A DNA stretch of 64,000 nucleotides from Saccharopolyspora kobensis (GCF_900108315.1 NZ_FNVB01000004.1:310001-374000), one strand, 5' to 3'; numbered from the stretch's first letter, positions 37,502 through 47,611 are shown. The notes: a model not told the origin generated them from the letters alone. Translations and numbers: made by a program.

Positions 37502-38488
37502 GTGCAGCGATGGCGTGGTTTGGAGCAGCTTCCCGGCGGCTGGGGACGGTGCGTGGTCACCATCGGTGTCTTCGACGGCGTGCACCGCGGGCACCAGCAA
37601 CTCATCTCGCACGCGGTGCGGCAGGCGCGACGGCGCGGCGTGCCCTGCGTGCTGATGACCTTCGACCCGCACCCGTCGGAGGTGGTGCGGCCGGGCAGCC
37701 ACCCGGCGCAGCTCACCACGCTGCGGCGGCGCGCGGAACTGGTCGAGCAGCTCGGCGTGGACGTGTTCTGCGTGCTGCCCTTCACCCGCGAGGTCTCCCG
37801 CATCCCGGCCGAGGAGTTCGTGCACGCCATCCTGGTCGAGAAGCTGCACGCCGCCGAGATCGTGGTGGGCGAGAACTTCACCTTCGGGCACAAGGCCGCG
37901 GGCAACATCGAGCTGCTGGCCAAGCTGGGGGAGCGGTTCGGCTTCGACGTCGAGTCCGACGCGCTGGTGTCCGGCCCGGTGCGGCGGGCCGACGATCCGG
38001 CGGGCGCCTCGGTGACGTTCTCCTCGACCTACATCCGCTCGTGCATAGACGCCGGTGACGTGGCCGCCGCGGCCTCCGCGCTCGGCCGAGACCACCGCCT
38101 GGAGGGCATCGTGGTGCGCGGGGCGGGGCGCGGCGGCAAGGAGCTCGGCTTCCCCACCGCGAACCTGTCCACCCCGCCGCACGCGGCGATCCCGGCCGAC
38201 GGCGTCTACGCCTGCTGGTTCACGCACCGCCACCGCGGCTCCCGCGATCCCGGGCGCACGCTGCCCGCCGCGGTCTCGGTGGGCAGCAACCCGACGTTCT
38301 CCGGCACCGAGCGCACCGTCGAGGCCTACGTGCTCGACATCGACGCCGACTTCTACGGCGAGCACGTGGACCTGGACTTCGTGCAGCGACTGCGCGCGAT
38401 GGAGCGCTTCGACAGCGTGGACGCGCTGATCGAGCAGATGCACCAGGACGTCGCCGAGACCCGGCGCATCCTGGCCGTGGACGGGTGA
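37502..38488 (+). CDS. ribF: Bifunctional riboflavin kinase / FAD synthetase RibF
   Basis: The 328-residue protein has an N-terminal FAD synthetase domain (TIGVFDGVHRGHQQLI, the HxGH-type nucleotide motif, and TFDPHPSEVV) and a C-terminal flavokinase domain (GKELGFPTANL, AVSVGSNPTFSG). It makes FMN and FAD. I chose the GTG at 37502 (MQRWRGLEQLP), matching known starts and the TAGGCT -10 box; an ATG at 37457 would add 15 codons across that promoter. Confidence 0.94.
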   Translation: MQRWRGLEQLPGGWGRCVVTIGVFDGVHRGHQQLISHAVRQARRRGVPCVLMTFDPHPSEVVRPGSHPAQLTTLRRRAELVEQLGVDVFCVLPFTREVSRIPAEEFVHAILVEKLHAAEIVVGENFTFGHKAAGNIELLAKLGERFGFDVESDALVSGPVRRADDPAGASVTFSSTYIRSCIDAGDVAAAASALGRDHRLEGIVVRGAGRGGKELGFPTANLSTPPHAAIPADGVYACWFTHRHRGSRDPGRTLPAAVSVGSNPTFSGTERTVEAYVLDIDADFYGEHVDLDFVQRLRAMERFDSVDALIEQMHQDVAETRRILAVDG

Positions 38489-38655
38489 CACCCGGCATGT
38501 CGACTCCCCGGATGGAGCAATCCCGGCAGCCGAGCGGCTCAAGACGCCCTGGGCAGGTTTCCGATTCGCGCTCACATCTGGCCGATGACCTGGCAGTATT
38601 CAGAGCCGGAACGGCCAGGCGTGATCGGGTCGGTGCCGAGATCGGGGGAGCGAAG

Positions 38656-39138
38656 GTGGCGGAGAGCAGCAGCGTTCAGCGGAACCTGGCCCTGCAGCGG
38701 CAGTGGTACGGCGAACCGCTGGGCGACCGGGTGCGCCGCCTGGTCGTTGCCTTCCGCATCTCGCAGGCCCAGCTCGCCGACGTGCTCGGCATCAGCGCGC
38801 CGATGCTCAGCCAGGTGATGAGCGGCCGTCGCGCCAAGATCGGCAACCCGCAGGTGCTGGCCCGGCTGGTGATGCTGGAGCGCAAGGTGCTCATCCCCGG
38901 TGTCGCCGCCGGTGAGCCCGATGCGATCAAGCAGGCGCTGGAGGACGTCCGCCAGTCCCAGCCGTCGGTGGGGCGCGACAACCTGCCCGTCAAGCACGCG
39001 GCGAACGGCGAGGAAGCGGCCTGGCCGATCTTGCGCGAGGTCGCGAAGCCGAACGAGCTGGAGGCCGCGGCGTCGATCCTCGAAGGCCGCTACCCGGGCC
39101 TGGCGGGCCTGCTGCGACGCGCCGCCAACGGCGACTGA
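38656..39138 (+). CDS. XRE-type helix-turn-helix DNA-binding protein
   Basis: The 160-residue protein has an HTH at about residues 25-60 (AFRISQAQLADVLGISAPML, with SQVMSGRRAKIGNPQVLARL after it). The rest is helical without known domains. It is a likely transcription regulator. The GTG at 38656 has GGGGGAG about 8 bases upstream; longer readings run back through unconserved sequence. Confidence 0.78.
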   Translation: MAESSSVQRNLALQRQWYGEPLGDRVRRLVVAFRISQAQLADVLGISAPMLSQVMSGRRAKIGNPQVLARLVMLERKVLIPGVAAGEPDAIKQALEDVRQSQPSVGRDNLPVKHAANGEEAAWPILREVAKPNELEAAASILEGRYPGLAGLLRRAANGD

Positions 39139-39190
39139 GCCCGCCGAGTGCGATGGTCGTAGGACCACCATCGCCAGGAAGGGGCGTCGG

Positions 39191-39760
39191 ATGCGCCTGT
39201 TCACCGCGTTGTGGCCGTCGGAGGCGGCGCTGCGCCACCTGACCTCCGCTGTCGACCGGCTCGATCGCGACCGGCTGGCCGCGGCGACGGCCGGGTTGCG
39301 GAAGTTCCGGATCAGCGGGTCCGAGCGCTGGCACCTGACGCTGTGCTTCCACGGCGACGACGCCGATCTCGACGACGTCACCGAGCGGCTGGAGAGCCGG
39401 GTCGCGCGGTTGCTGGCCACCGACCTCGCGCCGCCGCGGCTGCGGCTGGCGGGCAGCGGGACGTTCCGCGGTGTGCTGTGGATCGGCGTCGAGCCGGAGA
39501 CCGCCGAGGACGACCGCGCGCTGCGGGAGCTGGTGCGCGCGGCCGGCGGCGATCCGCACGGTTACCGGGCGCACCTGACCATCGCCCGCTGGGTGGCCGG
39601 GCGGGCCGCCCGAGAGCTGCTGACCGGCCTGTTCACCGGCTACGCCGGGCCCTGGTGGCAGCCGCGCGAACTGACCGTGGTGCGCAGTGACCTGCGGGAA
39701 AGCGGCCCGGAGTACCGCATCGCGCACCGGGTCGGGGTGACGCGCGCGTCATCGGGTTGA
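39191..39760 (+). CDS. thpR: RNA 2',3'-cyclic phosphodiesterase ThpR (2H family)
   Basis: The 189-residue protein starts [17 protein letters not shown] and contains the two catalytic HxT motifs, HLTLCF (about 54) and HLTIAR (about 128). ThpR hydrolyses 2',3'-cyclic phosphates, sometimes acting as a ligase in vitro. It probably functions in RNA repair or processing. Its place before rpsO fits the RNA-processing theme. Confidence 0.88.
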   Translation: MRLFTALWPSEAALRHLTSAVDRLDRDRLAAATAGLRKFRISGSERWHLTLCFHGDDADLDDVTERLESRVARLLATDLAPPRLRLAGSGTFRGVLWIGVEPETAEDDRALRELVRAAGGDPHGYRAHLTIARWVAGRAARELLTGLFTGYAGPWWQPRELTVVRSDLRESGPEYRIAHRVGVTRASSG

Positions 39761-39914
39761 CCCGGTAGGAGCAGTGCTCCCTGATATCCTGACCGGTGGA
39801 GCGGCTGCAGTCCGTGGTGGCCGGCTCCGGGCAGGTGTTCGATTCGAGCACCGGGCCCGTCCCGGCCGGGTCGGCCGGGTGCAAGCTGACACGGGACATC
39901 GAAGGAGTCAACTC

Positions 39915-40184
39915 GTGGCGTTGTCCACTGCAGAGAAGAAGCAGATCCTGGCCGAGTACGGCCTCAAGGACGGCGACACCGGTTCGCCGGAGGCCCAGGT
40001 GGCCCTGCTGACCAAGCGGATCACCGGGCTCACCGAGCACCTCAAGCAGCACAAGCACGACCACCACTCGCGTCGTGGCCTGCTGCTGATGGTCGGTCGT
40101 CGCCGCCGCCTGCTCAACTACCTGACCAAGGTGGACATCGAGCGCTACCGTTCGCTGATCAAGCGTCTCGGCCTGCGCCGTTGA
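39915..40184 (+). CDS. rpsO: 30S ribosomal protein S15
   Basis: The 89-residue protein has the full S15 pattern, including [19 protein letters not shown] and [20 protein letters not shown]. It binds the central domain of 16S rRNA. The GTG at 39915 has AAGGAG 7 bases upstream. It is followed by a strong intercistronic hairpin and pnp, the classic rpsO-pnp order. Confidence 0.98.
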   Translation: MALSTAEKKQILAEYGLKDGDTGSPEAQVALLTKRITGLTEHLKQHKHDHHSRRGLLLMVGRRRRLLNYLTKVDIERYRSLIKRLGLRR

Positions 40185-40190
40185 CCAACG

Positions 40191-40224
40191 CCGAGGGGAG
40201 TGGCCGCCGGGCCGCTCCCCTCGG
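40191..40224 (+). terminator. rpsO-pnp intercistronic hairpin
   Basis: CCGAGGGGAG (40191-40200) pairs perfectly with CTCCCCTCGG (40215-40224) across a 14-base loop, 6 bases after the rpsO stop. In related bacteria a structure here is a partial terminator and an RNase III processing site in pnp autoregulation. That role is inferred, not shown. Confidence 0.7.
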
Positions 40225-40429
40225 TGCATGACCGGCGCTTCGGCGCCGTGGCAACTATGAAGAGCGCTCACGGTGGTACGCACCGGGCAGGCGTCCGCCG
40301 GTCCTCGGTAGTGGCTGCCGGGCAAGTCGTCCGAACGGACGTTCCCGGGGGCTTCGATCGATGGCCGGCCTCGTCGGACCACGACCCGGATGCACCTGCC
40401 GTGGGCCTCGTGAGGACAGAGGAGTCATC

Positions 40430-42676
40430 TTGACCGAACCCCAGATCGACGAGGGTGTGTACGAAGCGACCGCGGTGCTGGACAACGGCGCCTTCGGCAC
40501 CCGCACCGTCCGCTTCGAGACCGGACGGCTGGCCAAGCAGGCCGCGGGCAGCGTCGTCGCCTACCTCGACGACGAGACCATGCTGCTGTCGGCCACCACG
40601 GCGTCCAAGCAGCCGAAGGAGCACTTCGACTTCTTCCCGCTGACCGTCGACGTCGAGGAGCGGATGTACGCCGCGGGCCGCATCCCCGGCTCGTTCTTCC
40701 GCCGCGAGGGCCGCCCGTCCACGGACGCGATCCTGACCTGCCGGCTGATCGACCGGCCGCTGCGCCCGTCCTTCGTGGACGGCCTGCGCAACGAGATCCA
40801 GGTCGTCGTCACCGTGATGAGCCTGGCGCCGGGCGACCTGTACGACGTGCTGGCGATCAACGCCGCGTCGGCGTCCACGCAGGCCTCCGGCCTGCCGTTC
40901 TCCGGCCCGATCGGCGGCACCCGGATGGCGCTGATCGACGGCCAGTGGGTCGCGTTCCCGACCCACGAGCAGCTGGAGCGGGCCGTGTTCGACATGGTCG
41001 TCGCGGGCCGCATCGTCGGCGACGACGTGGCGATCATGATGGTCGAGGCCGAGGCCACCGAGAAGACGATCTCGCTGGTCGCCGAGGGCGCCCAGGCCCC
41101 GACCGAAGAGGTCGTGGCCGCCGGCCTGGAGGCCGCCAAGCCGTTCATCCGGACCCTGTGCCACGCGCAGCAGCAGCTGGCGCAGGCGGCGGGCAAGGCC
41201 GCCCAGGAGTTCCCGGTGTTCCCGGCCTACGCCGAGGACGCCTTCACCGCCGTCGAGCAGGCCGTCTCCACCGAGCTGGCCGAGGCGCTGAAGATCGGCG
41301 GCAAGCAGGAGCGCGAATCCCGGCTCGACGAGATCAAGGCGTCGGTGCTGGAGAAGGTCGCCACCGGTGAGGGCGAGCAGTTCGAGGGCCGGGAGAAGGA
41401 GCTCGGCGCCGCGTTCCGCTCGCTGACCAAGAAGCTGGTGCGGCAGCGGATCATCCGCGACCAGGTCCGCATCGACGGCCGCGGGCTGACCGACATCCGC
41501 AGCCTGTCCGCCGAGGTCGGCGTGATCCCGCGGGCGCACGGCTCGGCGCTGTTCGAGCGCGGCGAGACCCAGATCCTGGGTGTGTCCACGCTGAACATGC
41601 TGCGCCTGGAGCAGACCATCGACTCGTTGTCCCCGGAGACGACGAAGCGGTACATGCACCACTACAACTTCCCGCCCTACTCGACCGGTGAGACCGGCCG
41701 GGTCGGCAGCCCGAAGCGGCGCGAGATCGGCCACGGTGCGCTCGCCGAGCGCGCGCTGATGCCGGTGCTGCCCACGCGCGAGGAGTTCCCGTACGCCATC
41801 CGGCAGGTCTCCGAGGCGCTGGGCTCCAACGGTTCCACCTCGATGGGCTCGGTCTGCGCCTCGACGCTGTCCCTGCTCAACGCGGGTGTGCCGCTGAAGG
41901 CCCCGGTGGCGGGCATCGCGATGGGTCTGGTCTCCGACGAGATCGACGGCAAGACCCACTACGTGGCGCTGACCGACATCCTCGGTGCCGAGGACGCCTT
42001 CGGCGACATGGACTTCAAGGTCGCCGGCACGAAGGACTTCGTGACCGCCCTGCAGCTGGACACCAAGCTGGACGGCATCCCGTCCGAGGTGCTGGCCCAG
42101 GCGCTCGGCCAGGCCCGCGACGCCCGGTTCACCATCCTCGAGGTGATGGCCGAGGCGATCGGCAAGCCCGACGAGATGAGCCCGCACGCCCCGCGCGTGA
42201 CCTCCATCAGCATCCCGGTGGACAAGATCGGCGAGGTCATCGGCCCGAAGGGCAAGATGATCAACTCGATCACCGAGGAGACCGGCGCGGAGATCACCAT
42301 CGAGGACGACGGCACCATCTACGTCGGCGCCGCCGACGGCCCGTCCGCGGAGGCCGCGATCGACAAGATCAACGCCATCGCCAACCCGCAGCTGCCGAAG
42401 GTCGGCGAGCGCTTCCTGGGCACCGTGGTCAAGACCGCGGCGTTCGGCGCGTTCGTCTCGCTGCTGCCGGGCAAGGACGGCCTGGTGCACATCTCCAAGC
42501 TGGGCAACGGCAAGCGCATCGGCAAGGTCGAGGACGTGGTGAACGTCGGCGACAAGCTGCGCGTGGAGATCGCCGACATCGACAGCCGCGGCAAGATCAG
42601 CCTGGTGCTGGTCAACGACGAGGACGAGAAGTCCGAGGCCCCCGCCGAGCCGGAGGCCGAGAAGTCGGAGCAGTGA
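40430..42676 (+). CDS. pnp: Polyribonucleotide nucleotidyltransferase (PNPase)
   Basis: The 748-residue protein has two RNase PH domains (the second with [19 protein letters not shown], catalytic Asp pair). A KH domain ([20 protein letters not shown], about 605) and an S1 domain ([20 protein letters not shown]) follow. It degrades RNA 3' to 5' phosphorolytically and may tail RNA in actinobacteria. The start is a TTG at 40430 with GAGGAG 6 bases upstream, beginning [20 protein letters not shown]. The acidic tail ends in EAEKSEQ. Confidence 0.98.
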   Translation: MTEPQIDEGVYEATAVLDNGAFGTRTVRFETGRLAKQAAGSVVAYLDDETMLLSATTASKQPKEHFDFFPLTVDVEERMYAAGRIPGSFFRREGRPSTDAILTCRLIDRPLRPSFVDGLRNEIQVVVTVMSLAPGDLYDVLAINAASASTQASGLPFSGPIGGTRMALIDGQWVAFPTHEQLERAVFDMVVAGRIVGDDVAIMMVEAEATEKTISLVAEGAQAPTEEVVAAGLEAAKPFIRTLCHAQQQLAQAAGKAAQEFPVFPAYAEDAFTAVEQAVSTELAEALKIGGKQERESRLDEIKASVLEKVATGEGEQFEGREKELGAAFRSLTKKLVRQRIIRDQVRIDGRGLTDIRSLSAEVGVIPRAHGSALFERGETQILGVSTLNMLRLEQTIDSLSPETTKRYMHHYNFPPYSTGETGRVGSPKRREIGHGALAERALMPVLPTREEFPYAIRQVSEALGSNGSTSMGSVCASTLSLLNAGVPLKAPVAGIAMGLVSDEIDGKTHYVALTDILGAEDAFGDMDFKVAGTKDFVTALQLDTKLDGIPSEVLAQALGQARDARFTILEVMAEAIGKPDEMSPHAPRVTSISIPVDKIGEVIGPKGKMINSITEETGAEITIEDDGTIYVGAADGPSAEAAIDKINAIANPQLPKVGERFLGTVVKTAAFGAFVSLLPGKDGLVHISKLGNGKRIGKVEDVVNVGDKLRVEIADIDSRGKISLVLVNDEDEKSEAPAEPEAEKSEQ

Positions 42677-42696
42677 TCTGCGACTGATCCTCGATG

Positions 42697-42727
42697 CGGC
42701 CCGTCCCGGTACTTCCGGGGCGGGCCG
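42697..42727 (+). terminator. Hairpin after pnp
   Basis: CGGCCCGTCCCGG (42697-42709) pairs with CCGGGGCGGGCCG (42715-42727) over 13 bp with one G-U pair and a 5-base loop, TACTT. It lies 20 bases beyond the pnp stop and before the M16 peptidase gene. No U-tract follows. Confidence 0.6.
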
Positions 42728-42770
42728 TATCGTCATGGGTGCACAGCCCGCCCGACCTTTCCGTGGGGAC

Positions 42771-44114
42771 ATGAAGCAGCAGAAGAAGAACGTCGGTGGC
42801 CACCTGCAACGTCCCGGGACCACCCGGGTGCTCGGGCGCAGCGGGGACGCCGCAGTCCGGCGCACCGTGCTCCCCGGCGGGCTGCGGGTGGTGACCGAAC
42901 CGGTGCCCGGCGTCCGCTCGGCGTCGGTCGGGATCTGGGTCGGGGTGGGCTCGCGCGACGAGGGCAAACCGCAGGCCGGCGCCGCGCACTACCTCGAACA
43001 CCTGCTGTTCAAGGGCACCGCGAAGCGCACCGCGGTGGACATCGCGCAGGAGATCGACGGCGTCGGCGGCGAGCTCAACGCCTTCACCGCCAAGGAGTAC
43101 ACCTGCTACTACGCGCACGTGCTCGACCGCGACCTGCCGATGGCCGTGGACATGCTGTGCGACGTGGTCTTCGACGCGGTGAACGCGAAGGCCGACGTGG
43201 ACGTCGAGCGCAGCGTGGTGCTCGAGGAGATCGCGATGCGCGACGACGACGCCGAGGACCTGCTGCACGAGCTGTTCAACTCGGCGGTGCTGGGCGACCA
43301 CCCGCTGGGCAGATCGGTCCTGGGCACCGAGGACTCGATCACCGCGATGACGCGGGCGCGGGTGCACGGCTTCTACCGCAGTCGCTACTCCATGCCGAAG
43401 ATGGTGGTGGCCGCGGCGGGCAACGTCGAGCACGGCCGGGTGCTGCGCCTGATCCGCAAGGCCATCGGCGACCGCCTGACCGGCGACGAGCTGCCCGCGC
43501 CGCCGCGCACCGGGCGAGCCCGGTTGCCGCAGCAGAAGCGCCTGGTGCTGCAGCCGGACGACACCGAGCAGGCCCACCTGCTGCTGGGCTGCCGCAGCTT
43601 CGACCGCTACGACGAGCGCCGGTTCGCGCTCGGGGTGCTCAACGCCGCGCTCGGCGGTGGCATGAGCTCGCGGCTGTTCCAGGAGGTCCGCGAGCGGCGC
43701 GGGCTGGCCTACTCGGTCTACTCCTCGACCACCGCGTACTCCGATGCCGGCACCTTCTCGGTGTACGCGGGCTGCACGCCCGACCGGCTCGGCGAGGTCG
43801 CGACGGTGATCCGCGGGGTGCTCGCGGGCGTCGCCGCGGACGGCCTGACCGAGGAAGAGGTGGAGCGCGGCCGCGGTCAGCTGCGCGGCGGCCTGGTGCT
43901 CGGCCTGGAGGACAGCGCGTCCCGGATGAGCCGCATCGGCAAGACCGAGCTGAACTACGGCCGCCACTTCACGGTCGAGCAGACGCTGGAGCGCATCGAC
44001 GCGGTCACCGCCGAGGACGTGGCCGAGCTCGCTGCGGAACTGCTCCGCCGTCCCCTCACCACCGCGGTCGTCGGCCCCTACGACTCGCTCGAAGACCTCC
44101 CGGACGGCATCTGA
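42771..44114 (+). CDS. M16 family zinc metallopeptidase (PepR-like)
   Basis: The protein of about 447 residues has the inverted zinc motif HYLEHLLFKG (HxxEH at about residue 72) with the downstream Glu in VLEEIAMRDDDAEDLL. The second inactive half contains NAALGGGMSSRLFQEVRERR. Its place after pnp is the same as in mycobacteria. I place the start at the ATG 42771 (after GTGGGGAC); an ATG at 42735 would add 12 residues. The 3' end is followed by repeat locus E. Confidence 0.9.
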   Translation: MKQQKKNVGGHLQRPGTTRVLGRSGDAAVRRTVLPGGLRVVTEPVPGVRSASVGIWVGVGSRDEGKPQAGAAHYLEHLLFKGTAKRTAVDIAQEIDGVGGELNAFTAKEYTCYYAHVLDRDLPMAVDMLCDVVFDAVNAKADVDVERSVVLEEIAMRDDDAEDLLHELFNSAVLGDHPLGRSVLGTEDSITAMTRARVHGFYRSRYSMPKMVVAAAGNVEHGRVLRLIRKAIGDRLTGDELPAPPRTGRARLPQQKRLVLQPDDTEQAHLLLGCRSFDRYDERRFALGVLNAALGGGMSSRLFQEVRERRGLAYSVYSSTTAYSDAGTFSVYAGCTPDRLGEVATVIRGVLAGVAADGLTEEEVERGRGQLRGGLVLGLEDSASRMSRIGKTELNYGRHFTVEQTLERIDAVTAEDVAELAAELLRRPLTTAVVGPYDSLEDLPDGI

Positions 44115-44144
44115 CCTCCGCGGGTGCTCCCCGGCCGGGTCGGC

Positions 44145-44273
44145 GCAATTTCAATGGAAATCACGTCTTCGATTTCAATTGAATTTGCGTGGATCGGTGC
44201 GCCGGCGTCCGGCGCGCCGCGGATTGCGCGCGATTTCAATGGAAATTGGACGTGTGATTTCAATTGAAATCGC
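44145..44273. repeat. Repeat locus E: 129-bp composite element
   Basis: Modules at 44145-44188 and 44230-44273 (each 44 bp) flank a divergent GC hairpin, GGTGCGCCGG with CCGGCGCGCC (about 44196-44217, one mismatch). The second module has GCG/CGC ends, both changed from GCA/TGC. A further CCGAC/GTCGG stem follows at about 44281. Unlike loci A and D, this one lies between same-direction genes (M16 peptidase and dapB). Confidence 0.9.
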
Positions 44274-45226
<953 letters not shown>

Positions 45227-45227
45227 C

Positions 45228-45707
45228 TTGTCCGAGTCGAAGCAGCGCCGGTTCCTGACGCCGCGGACCTCCGCGTTCGTGGTGGCGGCCGCACTGCTGG
45301 TCTACCTCGTGATCATGGGCCAGCGCGCCGTCACGATGATCGTCAGCGGTCAGCCGGTGTTCATCGCGCTGGGGCTGGCGATCTTCGTGCTGCCGGTGCT
45401 CGGCGCGGTGCTCGTGGCCGACCAGCTGCGCTTCGGCGCGAGCACCGAGCGGCTGGCCCGGCGGCTGCACGACGAGGGCGCGCTGCCGGACGTCTCGCAC
45501 CTGCCGCTGCGGCCGTCCGGTCGCGTCGAGCGGGAAGCCGCGGACGCGTGGTTCGACGAGAAGCAGGCCGAGCTCGAAGCCGACCCGGCGGACTGGCGGC
45601 GCTGGTTCGCCCTGGCGCAGGCCTACGACCTCGCCGGTGACCGCAACCGGGGCCGCAAGGCGATGCGCCGCGCGATCGAGATGGAACGCCAGGACCGGCC
45701 GAGCTGA
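45228..45707 (+). CDS. Two-span membrane protein with tetratricopeptide-like tail
   Basis: The 159-residue protein has two spans (about 15-33 and 41-62) and a cytoplasmic helical tail with ADWRRWFALAQAYDLAGDRN, which looks like a single TPR. It starts at a TTG one base after the dapB stop and is surely co-transcribed. A similar protein follows dapB in mycobacteria. The function is unknown. Confidence 0.78.
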   Translation: MSESKQRRFLTPRTSAFVVAAALLVYLVIMGQRAVTMIVSGQPVFIALGLAIFVLPVLGAVLVADQLRFGASTERLARRLHDEGALPDVSHLPLRPSGRVEREAADAWFDEKQAELEADPADWRRWFALAQAYDLAGDRNRGRKAMRRAIEMERQDRPS

Positions 45708-46439
45708 TCAGCCGGAGGCACGCCGGCGGCGGGCGCGTTGCCGGCAGGTCGCACCGCAGTAGCGCGCCGGCCGCCCGGTGGGCCGGATGTCCAGCCGGGC
45801 GCCGCACTCCGCGCAGCGCTCCCCGGTTCCGTGACGCCGCCGCGCGGATGTGTCACGAAACGATCCGTCTTCCGTGACGGTGCGCAGCCCGTCCAGCATC
45901 AGCCGCACCAGCCGTGCGCTCCGCGCCCGGTTCGGGTGCGCCGAGCGCAGCGCGGCACCACCGATGATGATCGCGGCCAGATCATCGGCCCGAACCTCGT
46001 CGCGCACCGCCCCCGCCTGCTTCGCGTTGCGCAGCAAGCGATCCAGCGCCTCGTCGAACTTCTCCGTCGCCGCGGTGAACACGGCCCGCGGCCAGCTCCG
46101 GTCAGCGGCGAACGCATCGCAGAAGTGCCTGCGCTCAGCCGATTTCCCGATCGCTTCGAGCAGGAAGCCGAACAGCGCGTCACCGGGCTCGGCGCGGTCG
46201 GCCCACTGCTCCGCCGCCGCCACCTGCTCCGCGACGTGCTCGGCGAGCACCGCTTCTACCAGCACTTCCTTGCTGGGGAAGTGCCGGTAGACCGTTCCGG
46301 CCCCGACCCCGGCGCGCCGCGCCACCTGGCCGAGCGACACCTCCAGTCCGCCCTCGGTGAAGGCCCGCATCGCCGCGCGCAGCACGACCTCCCGGTTGCG
46401 CCGGGCATCGGCACGTTCGGCGCCGGGAACTGCTGGCAT
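45708..46439 (-). CDS. TetR-family regulator with C-terminal zinc-finger-like tail
   Basis: The 243-residue protein has the TetR HTH (LGQVARRAGVGAGTVYRHFP, about residues 38-57) and a helical ligand domain to about 200. The tail has C-x2-C and C-x3-C (CAECGARLDIRPTG then ARYCGATCRQRARRRR), probably a zinc-binding DNA or RNA contact unit. It diverges from the NmrA-type reductase gene; two TTCCGGAW sites (46481-46488 and 46507-46514) in the 83-base gap could be its operators. The start is the ATG at 46439. Confidence 0.85.
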   Translation of the reverse strand: MPAVPGAERADARRNREVVLRAAMRAFTEGGLEVSLGQVARRAGVGAGTVYRHFPSKEVLVEAVLAEHVAEQVAAAEQWADRAEPGDALFGFLLEAIGKSAERRHFCDAFAADRSWPRAVFTAATEKFDEALDRLLRNAKQAGAVRDEVRADDLAAIIIGGAALRSAHPNRARSARLVRLMLDGLRTVTEDGSFRDTSARRRHGTGERCAECGARLDIRPTGRPARYCGATCRQRARRRRASG

Positions 46440-46522
46440 GTCACGCAATCCTTGTCCGCCGGGTGGAAGCGGGTCGACCATTCCGGATCGTGCCAGTATC
46501 CAACACTTCCGGAACGGACGTC

Positions 46523-47404
46523 ATGAACACCTCACCGATCCTGGTCACCGGCGCCACCGGCCAGCAGGGCAGCGCCACCGCGCGCCGCCTGCTGGCCGAT
46601 GGCCGACCGGTGCGAGCCCTGGTCCGCGACGCGACCGCCCCGGCCGCCGCGGCGCTGGCCGCTGCCGGTGCCCAGCTCGCGGTCGGCGACTTCGACGAGC
46701 CGGAGAGCCTGCCGCCCGCTCTCGACGGCGTCGCAGCCGTTTTCGCCATCCCGCCGCTCCAGACGGCCTTGGGCAAGACCGACCTCGAGGAAACCCGCGT
46801 CCGGACGCTGATCGACGCGGTGGTCGGGGCGGGCGTCGAGCAGGTCGTGCTCAGCACGGTGGCCACGGCGTCGATCGAATTCCCCGGCGCAGCCGCGAAA
46901 GCGAGGATCGAGCGGTACCTGCGCGACCGGGTCGCGATGCCCACCGTGCTGCGGCCCGTCCGGTTCATGACCAACTACTTCATCCCGGCGGAGGTCGGCA
47001 TCGACGGCATCTCGGGCGGCGTGCACCGGCACCTGTTCCCGCCCCACGAGCCGATGCAGATCATCGCCCTCGCGGACATCGCCGAGTTCGCCGCACTCGC
47101 GTTCGCCGACCCGGCCCGGTTCGCCGGGCGAACGCTGGAACTGGCAGGCGACCAGCCGACCCCGGTGGAGGCCGCCGCTGCGATCACCGCCGCCACCGGC
47201 ATCCCGGTCCGGTACGAGCAGCTCACCGACGAGGAAGCCGCCGCGGTCGGCCCGGGAATCGCCGAGACCAAGGAGAGCTGGGCGGCGGGCAACCGCTGGC
47301 ACGCCGACATCGAAGCGCTGCGCGTGATCCACCCCGGACTGCGCACCTTCACCGACTGGCTCGCCGAATCCGGCGCCGCAGCGCTCCGGGAACACCTCAG
47401 CTGA
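46523..47404 (+). CDS. NmrA-like NAD(P)-binding reductase/regulator
   Basis: The 293-residue protein has the extended SDR/NmrA nucleotide motif ILVTGATGQQGSATARRLLA at residues about 6-25, then GDFDEPESLPPAL. It lacks the YxxxK pair of classical SDRs, as usual in this family. It may reduce a quinone-like substrate or sense redox state. The divergent TetR gene is a likely regulator. The ATG at 46523 is used. It ends in the strong terminator at 47410. Confidence 0.85.
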   Translation: MNTSPILVTGATGQQGSATARRLLADGRPVRALVRDATAPAAAALAAAGAQLAVGDFDEPESLPPALDGVAAVFAIPPLQTALGKTDLEETRVRTLIDAVVGAGVEQVVLSTVATASIEFPGAAAKARIERYLRDRVAMPTVLRPVRFMTNYFIPAEVGIDGISGGVHRHLFPPHEPMQIIALADIAEFAALAFADPARFAGRTLELAGDQPTPVEAAAAITAATGIPVRYEQLTDEEAAAVGPGIAETKESWAAGNRWHADIEALRVIHPGLRTFTDWLAESGAAALREHLS

Positions 47405-47409
47405 GCAAA

Positions 47410-47458
47410 GCTCGTGAGCGCGGAACCGCATTCCGCGCTCACGAGCGTTTTTCTCTTC
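47410..47458 (+). terminator. Strong intrinsic terminator after the NmrA-like gene
   Basis: GCTCGTGAGCGCGGAA (47410-47425) pairs perfectly with TTCCGCGCTCACGAGC (47431-47446) over 16 bp with loop CCGCA, followed by GTTTTTCTCTT. It begins 6 bases after the stop. It is the clearest intrinsic terminator in the window and separates the reductase from the leader-peptide operon. Confidence 0.9.
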
Positions 47459-47575
47459 TGCGGCGCCGAAATACCGACCCGGTGTTAAATCCACGACCTC
47501 TTTTCGGGTGAATGCCGTCGAGTGCGGCGCATTCGTCGGTGACGGACAGGTCCGATCTCAGCAAGTGGTTGGTCG

Positions 47576-47604
47576 TTGACACCCGGTCGCGGTGTGCCGA
47601 TCAT
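47576..47604 (+). promoter_or_regulatory. Consensus-like promoter for the leader-peptide/SBP56 operon
   Basis: TTGACA (47576-47581) and GATCAT (47599-47604) are 17 bases apart. Transcription would begin at about 47611-47612, the ATG of the leader peptide, giving a leaderless small ORF. The match to the housekeeping -35 consensus is complete, unusual among promoters in this window. Confidence 0.7.
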
Positions 47605-47611
47605 TCCTGCC

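Noticed and set aside
7345..44273. Canonical parS sites or ordinary terminators
   Set aside because: The cores are TTTCAATTGAAA, not TTTCACGTGAAA, and the AT-rich stems lack U-tracts. Resemblance is reported only as a hypothesis.
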